Notes: generated by a model from the sequence alone, not told the origin. A DNA stretch of 64,000 nucleotides from Candidatus Puniceispirillum sp. (GCA_028382965.1 JAOEUK010000002.1:166738-230737), one strand, 5' to 3'; shown: positions 46,718 through 56,945, counted from the stretch's first letter. Numbers and translations are program-made.

Positions 46718-47476
46718 TTGTTCTGGCACAGCATAAATCAGTCAGGAAAAATCGCCTATAACAGAGTTGCCGGACAAAGCCCTGGCATAGTGTTTTTATG
46801 TGGCCACGGATCCAGTATGGATGGTAAAAAGGCACTTTTCCTCGAAGCTTGGGCTAAACGTCATGGCCGCGCGTTTTTACGATTTGACTACAGTGGCCAT
46901 GGTCATTCAGATGGTGCATTATTGGAGAGCAATGTTTCAGATTGGACACGGGACTCCATCTCGGTTCTTGATGATCTAACCGACGGCCCACAAATTCTTG
47001 TGGGGTCATCACTTGGTGGCTGGATTATGCTGAATGTGGCACTGGCACGACCAGAAAAGGTTGCTGGGCTGATTGGAATTGCGGCTGCGCCAGATTTTAC
47101 AGAGGACCTGATTTGGCAACCGCTGGATGCCGATAGCCGCGCTACTTTCAAAACCAGTGGCCAGATTGCAATGGACAATCCCTATTCTGATGATCCAGTA
47201 ATTTATCCCTATCATCTAATTGAAGATGGCCGTCAACATTTAAGGCTTCGTTGCCCACTTCCCCTATTTCAGCCAGTGCGCTTGCTGCACGGGATTAATG
47301 ATTCTGAGGTACCTTGGAATACGGCAATAACTTTAGCGAATTGCCTACAATCTAGAGATGTTTCACTACATTTTGACAAAACAGCTACACACAGCTTTTC
47401 TGAACTAGCGCAATTGCGCAGTCTAGAGATAATTCTTGCCGAGTTGATTGATCAGTTAAATTCTCACCGTGTATAA
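46718..47476 (+). CDS. alpha/beta hydrolase, ABHD10-like
   Basis: Serine hydrolase of 252 residues. Oxyanion region FLCGHGSSMDGKKA, FDYSGHGHSDG, nucleophile Ser98 in GSSLGG, acid in GINDSEVPW and a His in ATHSFSE. The pattern matches bacterial relatives of the depalmitoylase/thioesterase ABHD10. It seems to start with TTG (46718) since no ATG fits; the spacing from AAAGACGGA is fair. It is divergent from the glycosyltransferase and converges with fzlA. Confidence 0.7.
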   Translation: MFWHSINQSGKIAYNRVAGQSPGIVFLCGHGSSMDGKKALFLEAWAKRHGRAFLRFDYSGHGHSDGALLESNVSDWTRDSISVLDDLTDGPQILVGSSLGGWIMLNVALARPEKVAGLIGIAAAPDFTEDLIWQPLDADSRATFKTSGQIAMDNPYSDDPVIYPYHLIEDGRQHLRLRCPLPLFQPVRLLHGINDSEVPWNTAITLANCLQSRDVSLHFDKTATHSFSELAQLRSLEIILAELIDQLNSHRV

Positions 47477-47508
47477 TTGGTAGAATAATCTTTTACCCAA
47501 AAGCTAGT

Positions 47509-48183
47509 TCAAAAATCAAGATTACCATAATGTTCCGGCGGTTTTATACCAACCACCTGATCGCCCAAAAGATCTCGGAACGATGGACGAGACTTCATCT
47601 TTGCATACCAAATTTTTGCCTCGGAATAGCGACTCCAATCAATGTCACCAAGAAAATCTAGCACCGATAAATGTGCAGCGGCAGCCAAATCAGCGAGTGA
47701 TATTTGTTTGCCTGTTAACCAGTTACCTTGTTCAGCAAGCCAGTCAATGTAATCAAGATGAATTTGCAAGTTACTCATAGCAGCTCGGATAACAACTGAT
47801 GACGTCGTTCCTTGACCTGAAAAGCGCTTAATCACCCGCTCAGACAATAGTGGCGCACCAACTTCACGATGAAATTTATATTCAAACCAATGGACTAATC
47901 GACGAATTTCAGCACGGGCTAGCGCTTCTCCCCAAAGCAAATTATGCAATGACGATTCCTCAGTTTCTTCAATATATTCGGCAATCACAGTTGCACCACT
48001 TATTGCTATACCATCTTTACCAACAAGAACTGGCACATCTCCAGCCGGATTAAGGGATAAAAAATCTTCGTTACGCTCCCATGGTGTCTCAATTTTTGGC
48101 AAGACCATTAAGCCACGTTCAGCAAGCAAAAGCCGGATAAATCTTGACGAAGCTGATAATTGATAGTGATGCAGAACTCGCAT
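47509..48183 (-). CDS. fzlA: FtsZ-binding GST-like protein FzlA
   Basis: GST-fold protein of 224 residues that resembles FzlA, the alphaproteobacterial factor that bends FtsZ filaments and is needed for division in Caulobacter. Features: MRVLHHYQLSASSRFIRLLL start, HWFEYKFHREV, the helix HLSVLDFLGDIDWS, KSRPSFRDLL and the C-terminal end HYGNLDF, matching my memory of FzlA. The longer frame adds 59 residues upstream; the ATG ending at 48183 has AAGGGA at good spacing. Assigned by recalled similarity, so a plain GST remains possible. Confidence 0.7.
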   Translation of the reverse strand: MRVLHHYQLSASSRFIRLLLAERGLMVLPKIETPWERNEDFLSLNPAGDVPVLVGKDGIAISGATVIAEYIEETEESSLHNLLWGEALARAEIRRLVHWFEYKFHREVGAPLLSERVIKRFSGQGTTSSVVIRAAMSNLQIHLDYIDWLAEQGNWLTGKQISLADLAAAAHLSVLDFLGDIDWSRYSEAKIWYAKMKSRPSFRDLLGDQVVGIKPPEHYGNLDF

Positions 48184-48258
48184 AAGATTAAATCCCTTTA
48201 ACAACAATTTCAAAGGCTCAGCCTGGCTGTCTTCATACCATATTACTCTAAAGGTGCA

Positions 48259-48354
48259 ATGCCTCAAACTTATAACCAGCAACACCTCTATAAACAGACA
48301 AAAATCCTCTTGGAAGCGATCATCGTTAAAGCCACCGAGAAGTATAGCAACTAA
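48259..48354 (+). CDS. possible small ORF of 31 residues
   Basis: Reads MPQTYNQQHLYKQTKILLEA and continues to 31 residues, with AAGG five bases ahead. It lies in the 356-base gap between fzlA and gltB, on the opposite strand to both, and a terminator-like hairpin on the same strand follows about 75 bases after its stop. The predicted peptide is a short amphipathic helix with a polar head. No homology is recognised. It could be a small protein, or part of a small RNA, or chance. Confidence 0.3.
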   Translation: MPQTYNQQHLYKQTKILLEAIIVKATEKYSN

Positions 48355-48428
48355 AAACAAACTAAACTGGAGTGCTCAAACAGAAGGAGTAAAACCGGCG
48401 AGTCAGTCACCTCAACTTTCTCAGCTTC

Positions 48429-48459
48429 AACAGTTAGGACGTCTCCGACTGTTTTTTTT
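48429..48459 (+). terminator. Rho-independent terminator on the forward strand
   Basis: AACAGT and ACTGTT form the outer stem, GGA and TCC an inner one around CGTC, followed by eight T (48452-48459). On the reverse strand, used by both flanking genes, there is no T-run after the hairpin. It therefore marks the end of a forward transcript starting between about 48180 and 48400. Confidence 0.6.
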
Positions 48460-48539
48460 ATAACACTGAAAATTACAATATTTTATAGCAAAGATTTGGA
48501 AAATAAAATCTGCTTTTATTAAACCCGTGCCACGCATTG

Positions 48540-51500
48540 CTAGGCAGTTTTAGACAGATCACCATCTAGGCTAATTGGCACATCCAGAACAGAAATAATT
48601 TCTGTAGGAACAATCTGCCAGAAATGTTGCACAGCCCAATTCCAATGGTTCAATAATTCAGCTGCAAGCACACTCTCCGTTTCTTTTGCATGCTCCTCAA
48701 CCAAACCACGCAAAAAGCTGTCCCAATGCGGGTGGGCAATACGAAGGATCTGCAGGCTCTCTGGATTAGCCCGCAACTGGAATGTCCCAGCTTTATCATA
48801 GACAAAGGCCATACCACCAGTCATTCCAGCTCCAAAATTCTGGCCCACTTCGCCAAGAATTACAACATTTCCACCTGTCATATATTCACAGGCATTTGAC
48901 CCACTACCCTCAACAACAGCTAAGGCGCCAGAATTGCGAACGCACAAACGCTCACCTGCTTGACCTGCAGCAAATAACTTACCCGAAGTCGCACCGTACA
49001 AAACCGTGTTCCCAATGATTGTGTTCTCGCTAGCTACAAGGCTGACTGCTGCTGCTGGACGAACAGTGATAGTAGCACCAGACAAGCCTTTGCCAACATA
49101 ATCGTTGGCATCACCAATCACTTCAAGGTGAAGACCTTGCGTGGCAAAGGCACCTAAAGACTGGCCGGCAGATCCACGCAATCGAACTGAAATGTGGCCC
49201 TCACCAAGCCCGATCATACCAAAGCGCCGAACAATATGCGATGATAACCTAGTGCCAATTGCTCGCTGAGTATTTTCAACATTATAGGAAAGCTGCATCT
49301 TTGATCCATTTTCAAGCGCAAGCTTCGCGTCTACTACCATTTGCGCGTCAAGGGTATCTGGAACCTCTGTTCGGGTCGCGCCACGGCTGCTAACCAATTC
49401 ATCTTCACCGTCAGCGCGCACTAAAATGGGGTTGAGATCCAAGTCATCAAGCGCTGCATCACCTCGGCTAACTTGCGTCAACAAATCCGTCCGACCAATT
49501 ACCTTTTGTAAAGAGGTAAAACCCAAATTTGCCAAAATCTCCCGCACCTCTTCAGCAAGATGGGTGAAAAGTTGGACAACTTTTTCGGGTGTCCCTTCAA
49601 ATTTGGCACGCAAATCATCACGCTGTGTACAAACCCCAACAGGACAGGTGTTGGAATGGCATTGCCGCACCATGATACAGCCCATTGCAATGAGCGATGA
49701 TGTGCCAATACCGTATTCATCAGCACCAAGCATCGCAGCCATAACCACGTCACGGCCAGTCTTAATACCTCCGTCTGTACGAAGCACAACTTTGTTACGT
49801 AGATCATTCATCGACAAAACTTGATGCACTTCAGACAAGCCCATTTCCCAGGGTAATCCAGCATATTTTATTGATGATTGCGGACTCGCAGCTGTACCAC
49901 CACCATGCCCTGATACCAGTATCGAGTCAGCCTTTGCCTTTGCCACACCAGCAGCAATTGTACCAATGCCAGTTGAGGCCACTAATTTGACACAAACTTT
50001 AGCATCGGGATTAATCTGCTTCAAGTCATAGATAAGTTGAGCAAGGTCCTCTATCGAATAAATATCATGATGCGGTGGCGGCGAAATTAATGTGACACCA
50101 GGTGTTGAATGTCTCAAGCGTGCAATCAAACTATCAACCTTTATACCCGGTAATTGACCCCCTTCACCAGGTTTTGCACCCTGTGCAACCTTGATTTCAA
50201 TTTCCTCGCAATTGTTAAGATACTCTGCAGTAACACCAAACCTACCTGAAGCAACTTGTTTAATCGCACTTGATGGGTTGTCACCATTTTTACGAAGATT
50301 AAAGCGTGCAGGATCCTCACCCCCCTCACCAGAATCTGACTTCGCACCAATACGATTCATAGCTATTGACAAAGTTTCATGTGCTTCAGGGCCCAAAGCA
50401 CCTAGAGATATACCGGGTGACACTAGCCTTTTGCGAATGCTGGTTATCGACTCAACCTGATCAATCTCTATAGCCTCATCGGCAGGTTTAAAATCCATTA
50501 AATCACGAAGATTTATTGGTCCCTGACCGTTAACAAGAGATGAATATTTTTTCCAACTTTCAAATGAACCTGTATTACAAGCATGCTGCATCGCGTGTAT
50601 CAATTGGCCATCAAATGCATGTCGCTCTCCAGATTTTCGATACCTAAAAAAGCCCCCAACTGGAATGCAGAGATCGCTACTTGCGTAAGCCTTCGCATGC
50701 ATATCAACAACTCGACTTGCAATCCCCTTTAAACCAAGGCCGGAAATACGTGAGGACATTGGCGGAAAAAAATCGGCGACAAGTGACCGTGACAAACCAA
50801 GAGCCTCGAAATTGTAACCACCACGATATGAGGCTATGATTGAAATGCCCATCTTCGACATAATTTTCAAAAGCCCCTCTTCAATAGCCTTGACAAATTT
50901 TTCGACTGCATCACGCAATTCCATTCCGGGCAAGAGACCACGTTCATAGCGTTCAGCAATGGCGGCTTCTGCAATGTATGCATTTACGGTCGTTGCACCC
51001 ACGCCAATGAGAACTGCAAAATGATGTACATCCAAGCATTCACCACTAGCTATGTTTACGGATGCGAATGTCCGAAGTTGCTGACGAACTAAATGCGAAT
51101 GCACCGCACCTGTTGCCAATACCATAGGTACCGGAATTCGGCTTTCCGACACATTGCGATCAGTCAACATCACATGTTCACAGCCAGACCGCACCGCTTC
51201 TTCCGCTTCGGTCTGCATCCGCCTAAGTGCATTTGGAAGGGCAATATCTGATCCGTCATTTGCAAAGCTACAATCAATCTCAACAGCCTTATTTCCAAGA
51301 TAACGTGTCAGGGCATCCCACTCAGGCACTGTAAGAACCGGTGAATTCAACACCAAATGGTCACATTGATCTGGAGACTCGTCCAATATATTTCCAAGGT
51401 TGCCAAGTCTAGTCCGCAGCGACATCACATGCCGTTCACGTAACGAGTCAATCGGGGGATTTGTGACCTGCGAGAAGTTTTGCCGAAAGAAGTGATGGAG

Positions 51501-53078
51501 CCCTCTATACCGATTTGACAGCACTGCGAGTGGCGTATCATCACCCATTGAACCAACGGCTTCTTTACCAGTTTGTGCCATCGGTTGGAGCACAAGTTCA
51601 AGATCTTCCATTGTCCAGCCGGCCATCATCTGACGGCGACGCACCTCAGAAGCGTCAAGGGTTTTTTTTACTTTTCCTATCGAGCTAGCCAGCAGTGCAT
51701 CCATTTGTTTCGCACGACCTATCCATGTGTGCCAATCACATTTTTTGGTCAAAATGGTTTTCAACTCATTGTCTTTATAAAGACGGCCCTCGCTCAATTT
51801 AATGCCAATCATTTCACCCGGCCCAAGACGGCCACGCTCAGCAATATTATTATCGGGCACCACGACCATGCCGGTCTCTGAGCCAGCGATAACCAGTCCA
51901 TCATGCGTTACAACATAACGTAATGGACGTAGGCCATTTCGATCAAGACCAGCAACAATCCAATCACCAGCAAAAGCGGCTATCGCAGCAGGCCCATCCC
52001 AAGGTTCCATTACAGAATTACAATAGGCGTAAAGTTTGGCCCGCGGGTGATCACTATCAACATCAACTGCTTCAGGAATCATCATGGTCTTTACCATCGG
52101 CAGTTCTCTGCCGCCATGAACCATCAATTCAAACACCGCATCAAGTGCAGCGGAATCAGAACTACCATTGGCAACAACCGGTTTAAGATCGTCAATATCA
52201 TTGCCAAACAGAGTCGATTCCATTCGGTCCTCATGGCAGCTCATCCAGTTCTGGTTACCCCTTATTGTGTTAATTTCCCCATTATGGGCTAGAACCCTAA
52301 ACGGTTGTGCCAACTTCCAAGTTGGCATTGTATTGGTAGAATAACGCTGGTGGTAAATGGCAAACGATGAGACAAACCTTGGATCTAAGAGGTCAGGGAA
52401 AAAAGCAGTAACTTGTTCCGCTAGAAACATGCCTTTATAAATCACGGAGCGAGTTGAGAGCGAACACAGATAAAAATCGCCAATCATATCTTTAACAACA
52501 GCCTGTTCGATCCGCCGTCGCACCACATACAGCTGTCGTTCAGCCTTTGCAGCATCCATTTCTATCGGCATTGAAAACATAATTTGTTCAATTTCTGGGC
52601 GAGTTGCAATGGCTTTCTTGCCAAGAGCCTTTGTGTCTACTGGGACCTGACGCCAACCATAGATACTGTGACAAACATTCAGAATTTCTTGTTCTACAAT
52701 GCAACGGCAGCGCTCCTGTGCTGCCAGATCCGTGCGCGGCAAGAATATCATGCCAACAGCCAGCCTGCCTCCATCATCCACATGCCCAGTTCGGGCAATA
52801 TGCTCTATAAAAAAGTCTCGTGGAATTTCGATATGTATCCCAGCACCATCCCCCGTCATACCATCAGCATCAACTGCGCCCCGATGCCAAATTGCCTGCA
52901 AGGCCTCTATTGCCGAATCTACAACGGAGCGGCGTGCCTTGCCGTCGCGCGCCGCGACAAAACCTACACCACATGCGTCATGTTCCATTTGAGGTCCATA
53001 AACACCAGCAGCAGTTAATTTGCCTTCGTTCTGTGCTCGCCGCCTCAAATAATCAGCTTCATCAAAAATTTTTATCAT
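48540..53078 (-). CDS. gltB: glutamate synthase (NADPH) large subunit
   Basis: GOGAT alpha chain, 1512 residues. It takes ammonia from glutamine and makes glutamate from 2-oxoglutarate. A 35-residue propeptide precedes the class II amidotransferase Cys36 (HDACGVGF). The central FMN/synthase domain follows (SGEGGEDPARF, SGHGGGTAASPQSSIKYAGLPWE), the 3Fe-4S cysteines in CHSNTCPVGVCTQ, and a C-terminal glutamate-synthase beta-helix rich in Gly (GNTVLYGATSGKLFAAGQAG). It follows gltD by 23 bases. Confidence 0.97.
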   Translation of the reverse strand: MIKIFDEADYLRRRAQNEGKLTAAGVYGPQMEHDACGVGFVAARDGKARRSVVDSAIEALQAIWHRGAVDADGMTGDGAGIHIEIPRDFFIEHIARTGHVDDGGRLAVGMIFLPRTDLAAQERCRCIVEQEILNVCHSIYGWRQVPVDTKALGKKAIATRPEIEQIMFSMPIEMDAAKAERQLYVVRRRIEQAVVKDMIGDFYLCSLSTRSVIYKGMFLAEQVTAFFPDLLDPRFVSSFAIYHQRYSTNTMPTWKLAQPFRVLAHNGEINTIRGNQNWMSCHEDRMESTLFGNDIDDLKPVVANGSSDSAALDAVFELMVHGGRELPMVKTMMIPEAVDVDSDHPRAKLYAYCNSVMEPWDGPAAIAAFAGDWIVAGLDRNGLRPLRYVVTHDGLVIAGSETGMVVVPDNNIAERGRLGPGEMIGIKLSEGRLYKDNELKTILTKKCDWHTWIGRAKQMDALLASSIGKVKKTLDASEVRRRQMMAGWTMEDLELVLQPMAQTGKEAVGSMGDDTPLAVLSNRYRGLHHFFRQNFSQVTNPPIDSLRERHVMSLRTRLGNLGNILDESPDQCDHLVLNSPVLTVPEWDALTRYLGNKAVEIDCSFANDGSDIALPNALRRMQTEAEEAVRSGCEHVMLTDRNVSESRIPVPMVLATGAVHSHLVRQQLRTFASVNIASGECLDVHHFAVLIGVGATTVNAYIAEAAIAERYERGLLPGMELRDAVEKFVKAIEEGLLKIMSKMGISIIASYRGGYNFEALGLSRSLVADFFPPMSSRISGLGLKGIASRVVDMHAKAYASSDLCIPVGGFFRYRKSGERHAFDGQLIHAMQHACNTGSFESWKKYSSLVNGQGPINLRDLMDFKPADEAIEIDQVESITSIRKRLVSPGISLGALGPEAHETLSIAMNRIGAKSDSGEGGEDPARFNLRKNGDNPSSAIKQVASGRFGVTAEYLNNCEEIEIKVAQGAKPGEGGQLPGIKVDSLIARLRHSTPGVTLISPPPHHDIYSIEDLAQLIYDLKQINPDAKVCVKLVASTGIGTIAAGVAKAKADSILVSGHGGGTAASPQSSIKYAGLPWEMGLSEVHQVLSMNDLRNKVVLRTDGGIKTGRDVVMAAMLGADEYGIGTSSLIAMGCIMVRQCHSNTCPVGVCTQRDDLRAKFEGTPEKVVQLFTHLAEEVREILANLGFTSLQKVIGRTDLLTQVSRGDAALDDLDLNPILVRADGEDELVSSRGATRTEVPDTLDAQMVVDAKLALENGSKMQLSYNVENTQRAIGTRLSSHIVRRFGMIGLGEGHISVRLRGSAGQSLGAFATQGLHLEVIGDANDYVGKGLSGATITVRPAAAVSLVASENTIIGNTVLYGATSGKLFAAGQAGERLCVRNSGALAVVEGSGSNACEYMTGGNVVILGEVGQNFGAGMTGGMAFVYDKAGTFQLRANPESLQILRIAHPHWDSFLRGLVEEHAKETESVLAAELLNHWNWAVQHFWQIVPTEIISVLDVPISLDGDLSKTA

Positions 53079-53101
53079 AATCTCATTCCTATTCTTCTGG
53101 G

Positions 53102-54547
53102 CTAATGACTGGCACCAGCAGCTAGCGGTGCATCAACAGCAGTCATAATCCATTTGTCAATTGCCTCAGCTGCATCCCGTCCATCACGAACGCCCCAGAC
53201 TACCAGCGAGGCACCGCGGACTATATCACCGGCAGCAAACACACCATCAAGATTGGTCATCATTGTCTGCCAGTCAACTTTCAATGTTCCCCAACGGGTG
53301 ACTTCAAGGCCTTTATGACCAAACATAGCTGGCAAATTTTCAGGGTCAAATCCAAGCGCTTTGATAACCATATCTACTGGTAACTCGTGGCTCGAGCCCT
53401 CAATCACTTCTGGCACCTGACGACCAGTGGCATCAGGCTGACCAAGATGAATGTGTTGTGCAAGAACCGCGCGCACCTCATCATCACCGAGAAAAGCCTG
53501 GGGCGATGACAGCCATTTAAAAATAACACCTTCTTCTTCGGCGTTACGCACTTCGCGCTGCGAGCCCGGCATGTTGTTGCGGTCACGCCGGTAAAGACAG
53601 GTTACGGATTCAGCTTTCTGACGAATCGCAGTGCGCAAACAATCCATAGCGGTGTCACCGCCACCAATCACCACCACATTCTTTCCCTCAGCATTTAGCG
53701 CACCCGATTCAAACTCTTCAACCCGATCACCAAGGCTTTTCCGATTTGATGCAGTTAAATAATCCAGAGCAGGAACAATGCCATTCAGCCCACTGCCTGG
53801 TGTAGCAATATCGCGTGCTTTGTAAACACCAGTCGCCACAAGAAGGGCACAGTGCTTGGAACGAATATCAGCAAAACTGGTTTCACCACCGATGTCAACG
53901 CCAAGATGGAATTTAACTCCACCATCACGCAATAATTGCCCGCGACGCTCGACAACAGACTTTTCTAGCTTGAAGCCTGGAATGCCATAAATCATTAAGC
54001 CACCAACACGGTCATATCGATCATAGATGTGGACTTGATACCCACGATGGCGTAACATTTCAGCGGCGGAGAGCCCTGCTGGTCCAGCCCCAATAATTCC
54101 AATGGATTCTTGCCGTTCAAACCTTGGGTTGGCAGGCTTGACCCACCCTTTGGCAAAAGCAGTTTCTGTAATATGCTTTTCAACCGCGCCAATAGTTACG
54201 GATTCGAATCCTTTTTCAATAACACAACTACCCTCACACAAACGATCCTGGGGACAAATTCTCCCACAAATTTCAGGAAAATTATTTGTTTGGGAGGATA
54301 GCTCATAGGCTTCCTGCATGCGGCCTTCTGCTGTCAACATCAACCAATCAGGGATGTTATTGTGCAGCGGGCAATTAATTTGACAGAACGGAACACCACA
54401 TTGTGAACAGCGTGATGACTGCGCCTCAGCTTTAGCTGTATTAAATTCACTGTAAATCTCGTCAAAATCAGCAACACGCGCATCCGCTTTGCGCTTTTCT
54501 GGCATAGCTTTATCAGTCGAGACGAACTTCAACATTTTTGACGACAC
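53102..54547 (-). CDS. gltD: glutamate synthase small subunit
   Basis: GOGAT beta chain, 481 residues, which passes electrons from NADPH through FAD to the large subunit. N-terminal Cys clusters (CSQCGVPFCQINCPLHNNIP, CGRICPQDRLCEGSC) hold 4Fe-4S centres; GIIGAGPAGLSAAEML binds FAD and VVIGGGDTAMDCLRTA binds NADPH. Starts with GTG (54547), with AAAGGAG 8 bases ahead. The gltD-gltB order is common in alphaproteobacteria. Confidence 0.96.
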   Translation of the reverse strand: MSSKMLKFVSTDKAMPEKRKADARVADFDEIYSEFNTAKAEAQSSRCSQCGVPFCQINCPLHNNIPDWLMLTAEGRMQEAYELSSQTNNFPEICGRICPQDRLCEGSCVIEKGFESVTIGAVEKHITETAFAKGWVKPANPRFERQESIGIIGAGPAGLSAAEMLRHRGYQVHIYDRYDRVGGLMIYGIPGFKLEKSVVERRGQLLRDGGVKFHLGVDIGGETSFADIRSKHCALLVATGVYKARDIATPGSGLNGIVPALDYLTASNRKSLGDRVEEFESGALNAEGKNVVVIGGGDTAMDCLRTAIRQKAESVTCLYRRDRNNMPGSQREVRNAEEEGVIFKWLSSPQAFLGDDEVRAVLAQHIHLGQPDATGRQVPEVIEGSSHELPVDMVIKALGFDPENLPAMFGHKGLEVTRWGTLKVDWQTMMTNLDGVFAAGDIVRGASLVVWGVRDGRDAAEAIDKWIMTAVDAPLAAGASH

Positions 54548-54937
54548 TTAGCATACTCCTTTGCAAATCAGTAGTAAATCCAGACACCGCTTTCTTTCAA
54601 AGCAGAATAAAAATCGGTTCACAATAACGCCGAAAAACTGATTTGAATTAACACCGTTTTTCGAACGTTATTTAAAAACCAACCTAAATTTGGACAGTAC
54701 TATTTACCCTTTTCTTGCTGAACCCGCAAGATTGTTCTGGTTAATGGAACGGTTTTTTTTTATTTTTATTTATTAGTTCCGATGTGGAACTAATAAAATC
54801 TATCAACCGCCATAGGATTTATAGTAATAATAACTAATTCGATATGTTCATGATGTCAGTCAGTAGCTTAAAGGTAATTAGATTAATAAATCGTTCTTTA
54901 AATCTGCTATTTGAGTATTACTGGGAGTAGAACCGTT
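54548..54937. other. 390-base divergent control region between gltD and uppP
   Basis: Holds a strong inverted repeat (listed separately) and, just before it, GTTC...GAAC followed by a run of nine T (54751-54759) that could terminate a forward transcript. No gene was recognised. The two elements suggest control or an RNA species in this region. Confidence 0.4.
54770..54796. repeat. 11-bp perfect inverted repeat, loop of 5
   Basis: TTATTAGTTCC and GGAACTAATAA flank GATGT. There is no T-run after it on either strand, so it is not a standard terminator; a regulator site or structured RNA element is more likely. It lies 142 bases upstream of the uppP start and 222 from the gltD start. Confidence 0.5.
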
Positions 54938-55756
54938 ATGCCGCTTAGCCTTTTGATTCTTGTTGCGGCCATTCAGGGTTTGACAGAATTTTTACCAGTC
55001 TCTTCTTCAGGCCATTTGATGTTAATCCCAATTTTAACCGACTTTGCATATCAAGGACGGGTTATTGATGTTGCAGCTCACGTTGGCACTTTAATCGCTG
55101 TGGTGCTTTATTTACGCTCAGAAATTATAGATATCACAGCCGCACTGTTGAACTTTGGGCGCAAAGACAAAGACAACGCTAAACTCGGGTTAGTGCTTGT
55201 CCTAGGAACAATCCCAGTAATTATTGCCGGCTATTTTGTAAACTATGCTAGCTGGCATTGGCTTGAGCTGGCACAAACTTTAGCCATTGCCAATTTAGTT
55301 TTTGCTTGCGTTTTATGGATTGCAGACAAGACACCTATAAAACACCACAGGCTGGAAATGGTTTCAGCCCAGACAGCTATAATAGTTGGTATTTTTCAAG
55401 TTTTTGCACTTATCCCTGGGGCCTCACGGTCTGGTGTGACCATGAGTGCCGCACGTTTTCTAGGTTACGACCGTTTAACTGCCGCCCGATTTTCGTTATT
55501 GTTGTCGTTACCAGCCATTGCCGGTGCAGGCTTGCTAAAATCAGTCGACCTGTTGAAAAGTGGAGATGCTGCGCTTGGCATTGATGCTATTATTGTAGTG
55601 ATATTCTCGGCATCACTAGCATGGATAGCCATTTATTGGATGATGAGCTGGCTAAGTTCTTCGAGCTTCACCATCTTCATCTATTACCGGTTTGCTTTGG
55701 GTGGATTAGTATTGTTGGCTTTAGGACAAGGCTGGCTCCCACTAACCATTTCTTAG
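54938..55756 (+). CDS. uppP: undecaprenyl-diphosphatase
   Basis: Membrane enzyme that dephosphorylates undecaprenyl diphosphate so the lipid carrier can be reused in wall and LPS synthesis. Family motifs: QGLTEFLPVSSSGHLML near the N-terminus and FALIPGASRSGVTMSAARF in the second half; about eight hydrophobic segments; 272 residues. ATG 54938, with GGGAG about 9 bases ahead, is preferred to an upstream TTG. Its end overlaps the convergent NDUFA9-like gene by 4 bases. Confidence 0.93.
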   Translation: MPLSLLILVAAIQGLTEFLPVSSSGHLMLIPILTDFAYQGRVIDVAAHVGTLIAVVLYLRSEIIDITAALLNFGRKDKDNAKLGLVLVLGTIPVIIAGYFVNYASWHWLELAQTLAIANLVFACVLWIADKTPIKHHRLEMVSAQTAIIVGIFQVFALIPGASRSGVTMSAARFLGYDRLTAARFSLLLSLPAIAGAGLLKSVDLLKSGDAALGIDAIIVVIFSASLAWIAIYWMMSWLSSSSFTIFIYYRFALGGLVLLALGQGWLPLTIS

Positions 55757-56706
55757 CTCCGAAACAATCCACCTGGACGGTATCGATCTAGGTACGTTGG
55801 CAACACAACATCAGCGCAAGTTGGATTTATGTTGAGATCACTGAATTTGAGCGCCTCTTTACCGACAACATTATCACATTTCAAAAGCCGGACTTGATCC
55901 ACTGTGATTGGCGGATTCGGCAGCATGCCTGCAATTAATGCGCCGCAGGACAGGGCTGCAAAAGGTATCGGTAATAAAAAACGACGACGCTCAATGTATA
56001 ATAGCACTAATTCCATCAATTGCCTAAAACTGTATATGTCTGGCCCACCAAGTTCATAAAGTTTGCCCCTCGGAGATTTAAGTCGTTTGCCCTTTGTCAC
56101 TTCAAGGCCCACCATAATTGCGCTGACCACATCCTCAACATAGACAGGCTGCATCTTTATCTTCCCGCCGCCTGGCAATGGCAAAGCTGGTGCTAACATT
56201 GCCATTGATGCAAAACGGTTAAAAAAATCATCCCTGGGCCCAAAAACAATAGAAGGACGCAAAATAACAGCATCTGGATAAGCGTTTGCTAATGCAATCT
56301 CACCCGCCGCTTTGCTCTTTGCATAAAGGCTGGGGGAAGCATCATCTGCACCAATCGCAGACAAATGCACAACTGAATTTACATCGTTCAGTTTGGCTAA
56401 AGCGCCAATTCGTCCCGGCAACTCTCCTTGCAGTTGGTTAAAACGTTGATTTCGGCCTTCAGCCAATATTCCAATCAAATTAACCACTGCATCAGCAGGC
56501 CCAATGACCGATCCAAGCACCTCTTCGTCTAGCACATTACCAGCCACGATAGTAATTTGCCCAACATTCCCCATTGGTTTGAGGTATTTTGCTCGCTCAC
56601 TATTGCGGCACAAAACAATCACCCGCCTGCCCTCACTGGCCAATCGAGCGACAACTGAGCGTCCAACAAATCCAGACCCACCAATTACTGTTACCGTGTT
56701 GATCAT
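55753..56706 (-). CDS. NAD(P)-binding protein, complex I NDUFA9-like
   Basis: Extended SDR-type Rossmann protein of 317 residues: VIGGSGFVGRSVVARL at the N-terminus, NLIGIL, HLSAIGAD and YAKSKAAGE, then IVFGPRDDFFNRFA. This matches the NDUFA9 subfamily, an accessory subunit of respiratory complex I found in alphaproteobacteria and mitochondria. Role may be structural or in ubiquinone metabolism. Convergent with uppP, sharing 4 bases. Confidence 0.8.
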   Translation of the reverse strand: MINTVTVIGGSGFVGRSVVARLASEGRRVIVLCRNSERAKYLKPMGNVGQITIVAGNVLDEEVLGSVIGPADAVVNLIGILAEGRNQRFNQLQGELPGRIGALAKLNDVNSVVHLSAIGADDASPSLYAKSKAAGEIALANAYPDAVILRPSIVFGPRDDFFNRFASMAMLAPALPLPGGGKIKMQPVYVEDVVSAIMVGLEVTKGKRLKSPRGKLYELGGPDIYSFRQLMELVLLYIERRRFLLPIPFAALSCGALIAGMLPNPPITVDQVRLLKCDNVVGKEALKFSDLNINPTCADVVLPTYLDRYRPGGLFRS

Positions 56707-56917
56707 TAATCAATCCCTGTTTTAGTCACATACGGTGGCAATTTGCCAATGATGTTAAGATAAAGAATATCAACTATCAAAAGATTATCTGCCACAACAT
56801 TTCTGATTGCAACGTAAGTGAAGCATTGCAACTTTACAATCCTAATGGCCTGAATTCACCCAAAAACACCTTTTTACATCTCTGAAATCAAGTCACAAAA
56901 CCCGGTCGAAAAATGGT

Positions 56918-56945
56918 TTGACACTGGAGCTTTTGTGTCTATTCT
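56918..56945 (+). promoter_or_regulatory. promoter of tRNA-Leu
   Basis: TTGACA (56918-56923), a 16-base spacer and TATTCT (56940-56945) form a sigma70-type promoter about 43 bases before the mature tRNA start. The -35 is perfect. The rest of 56707-56988 shows nothing else recognised. Confidence 0.6.
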
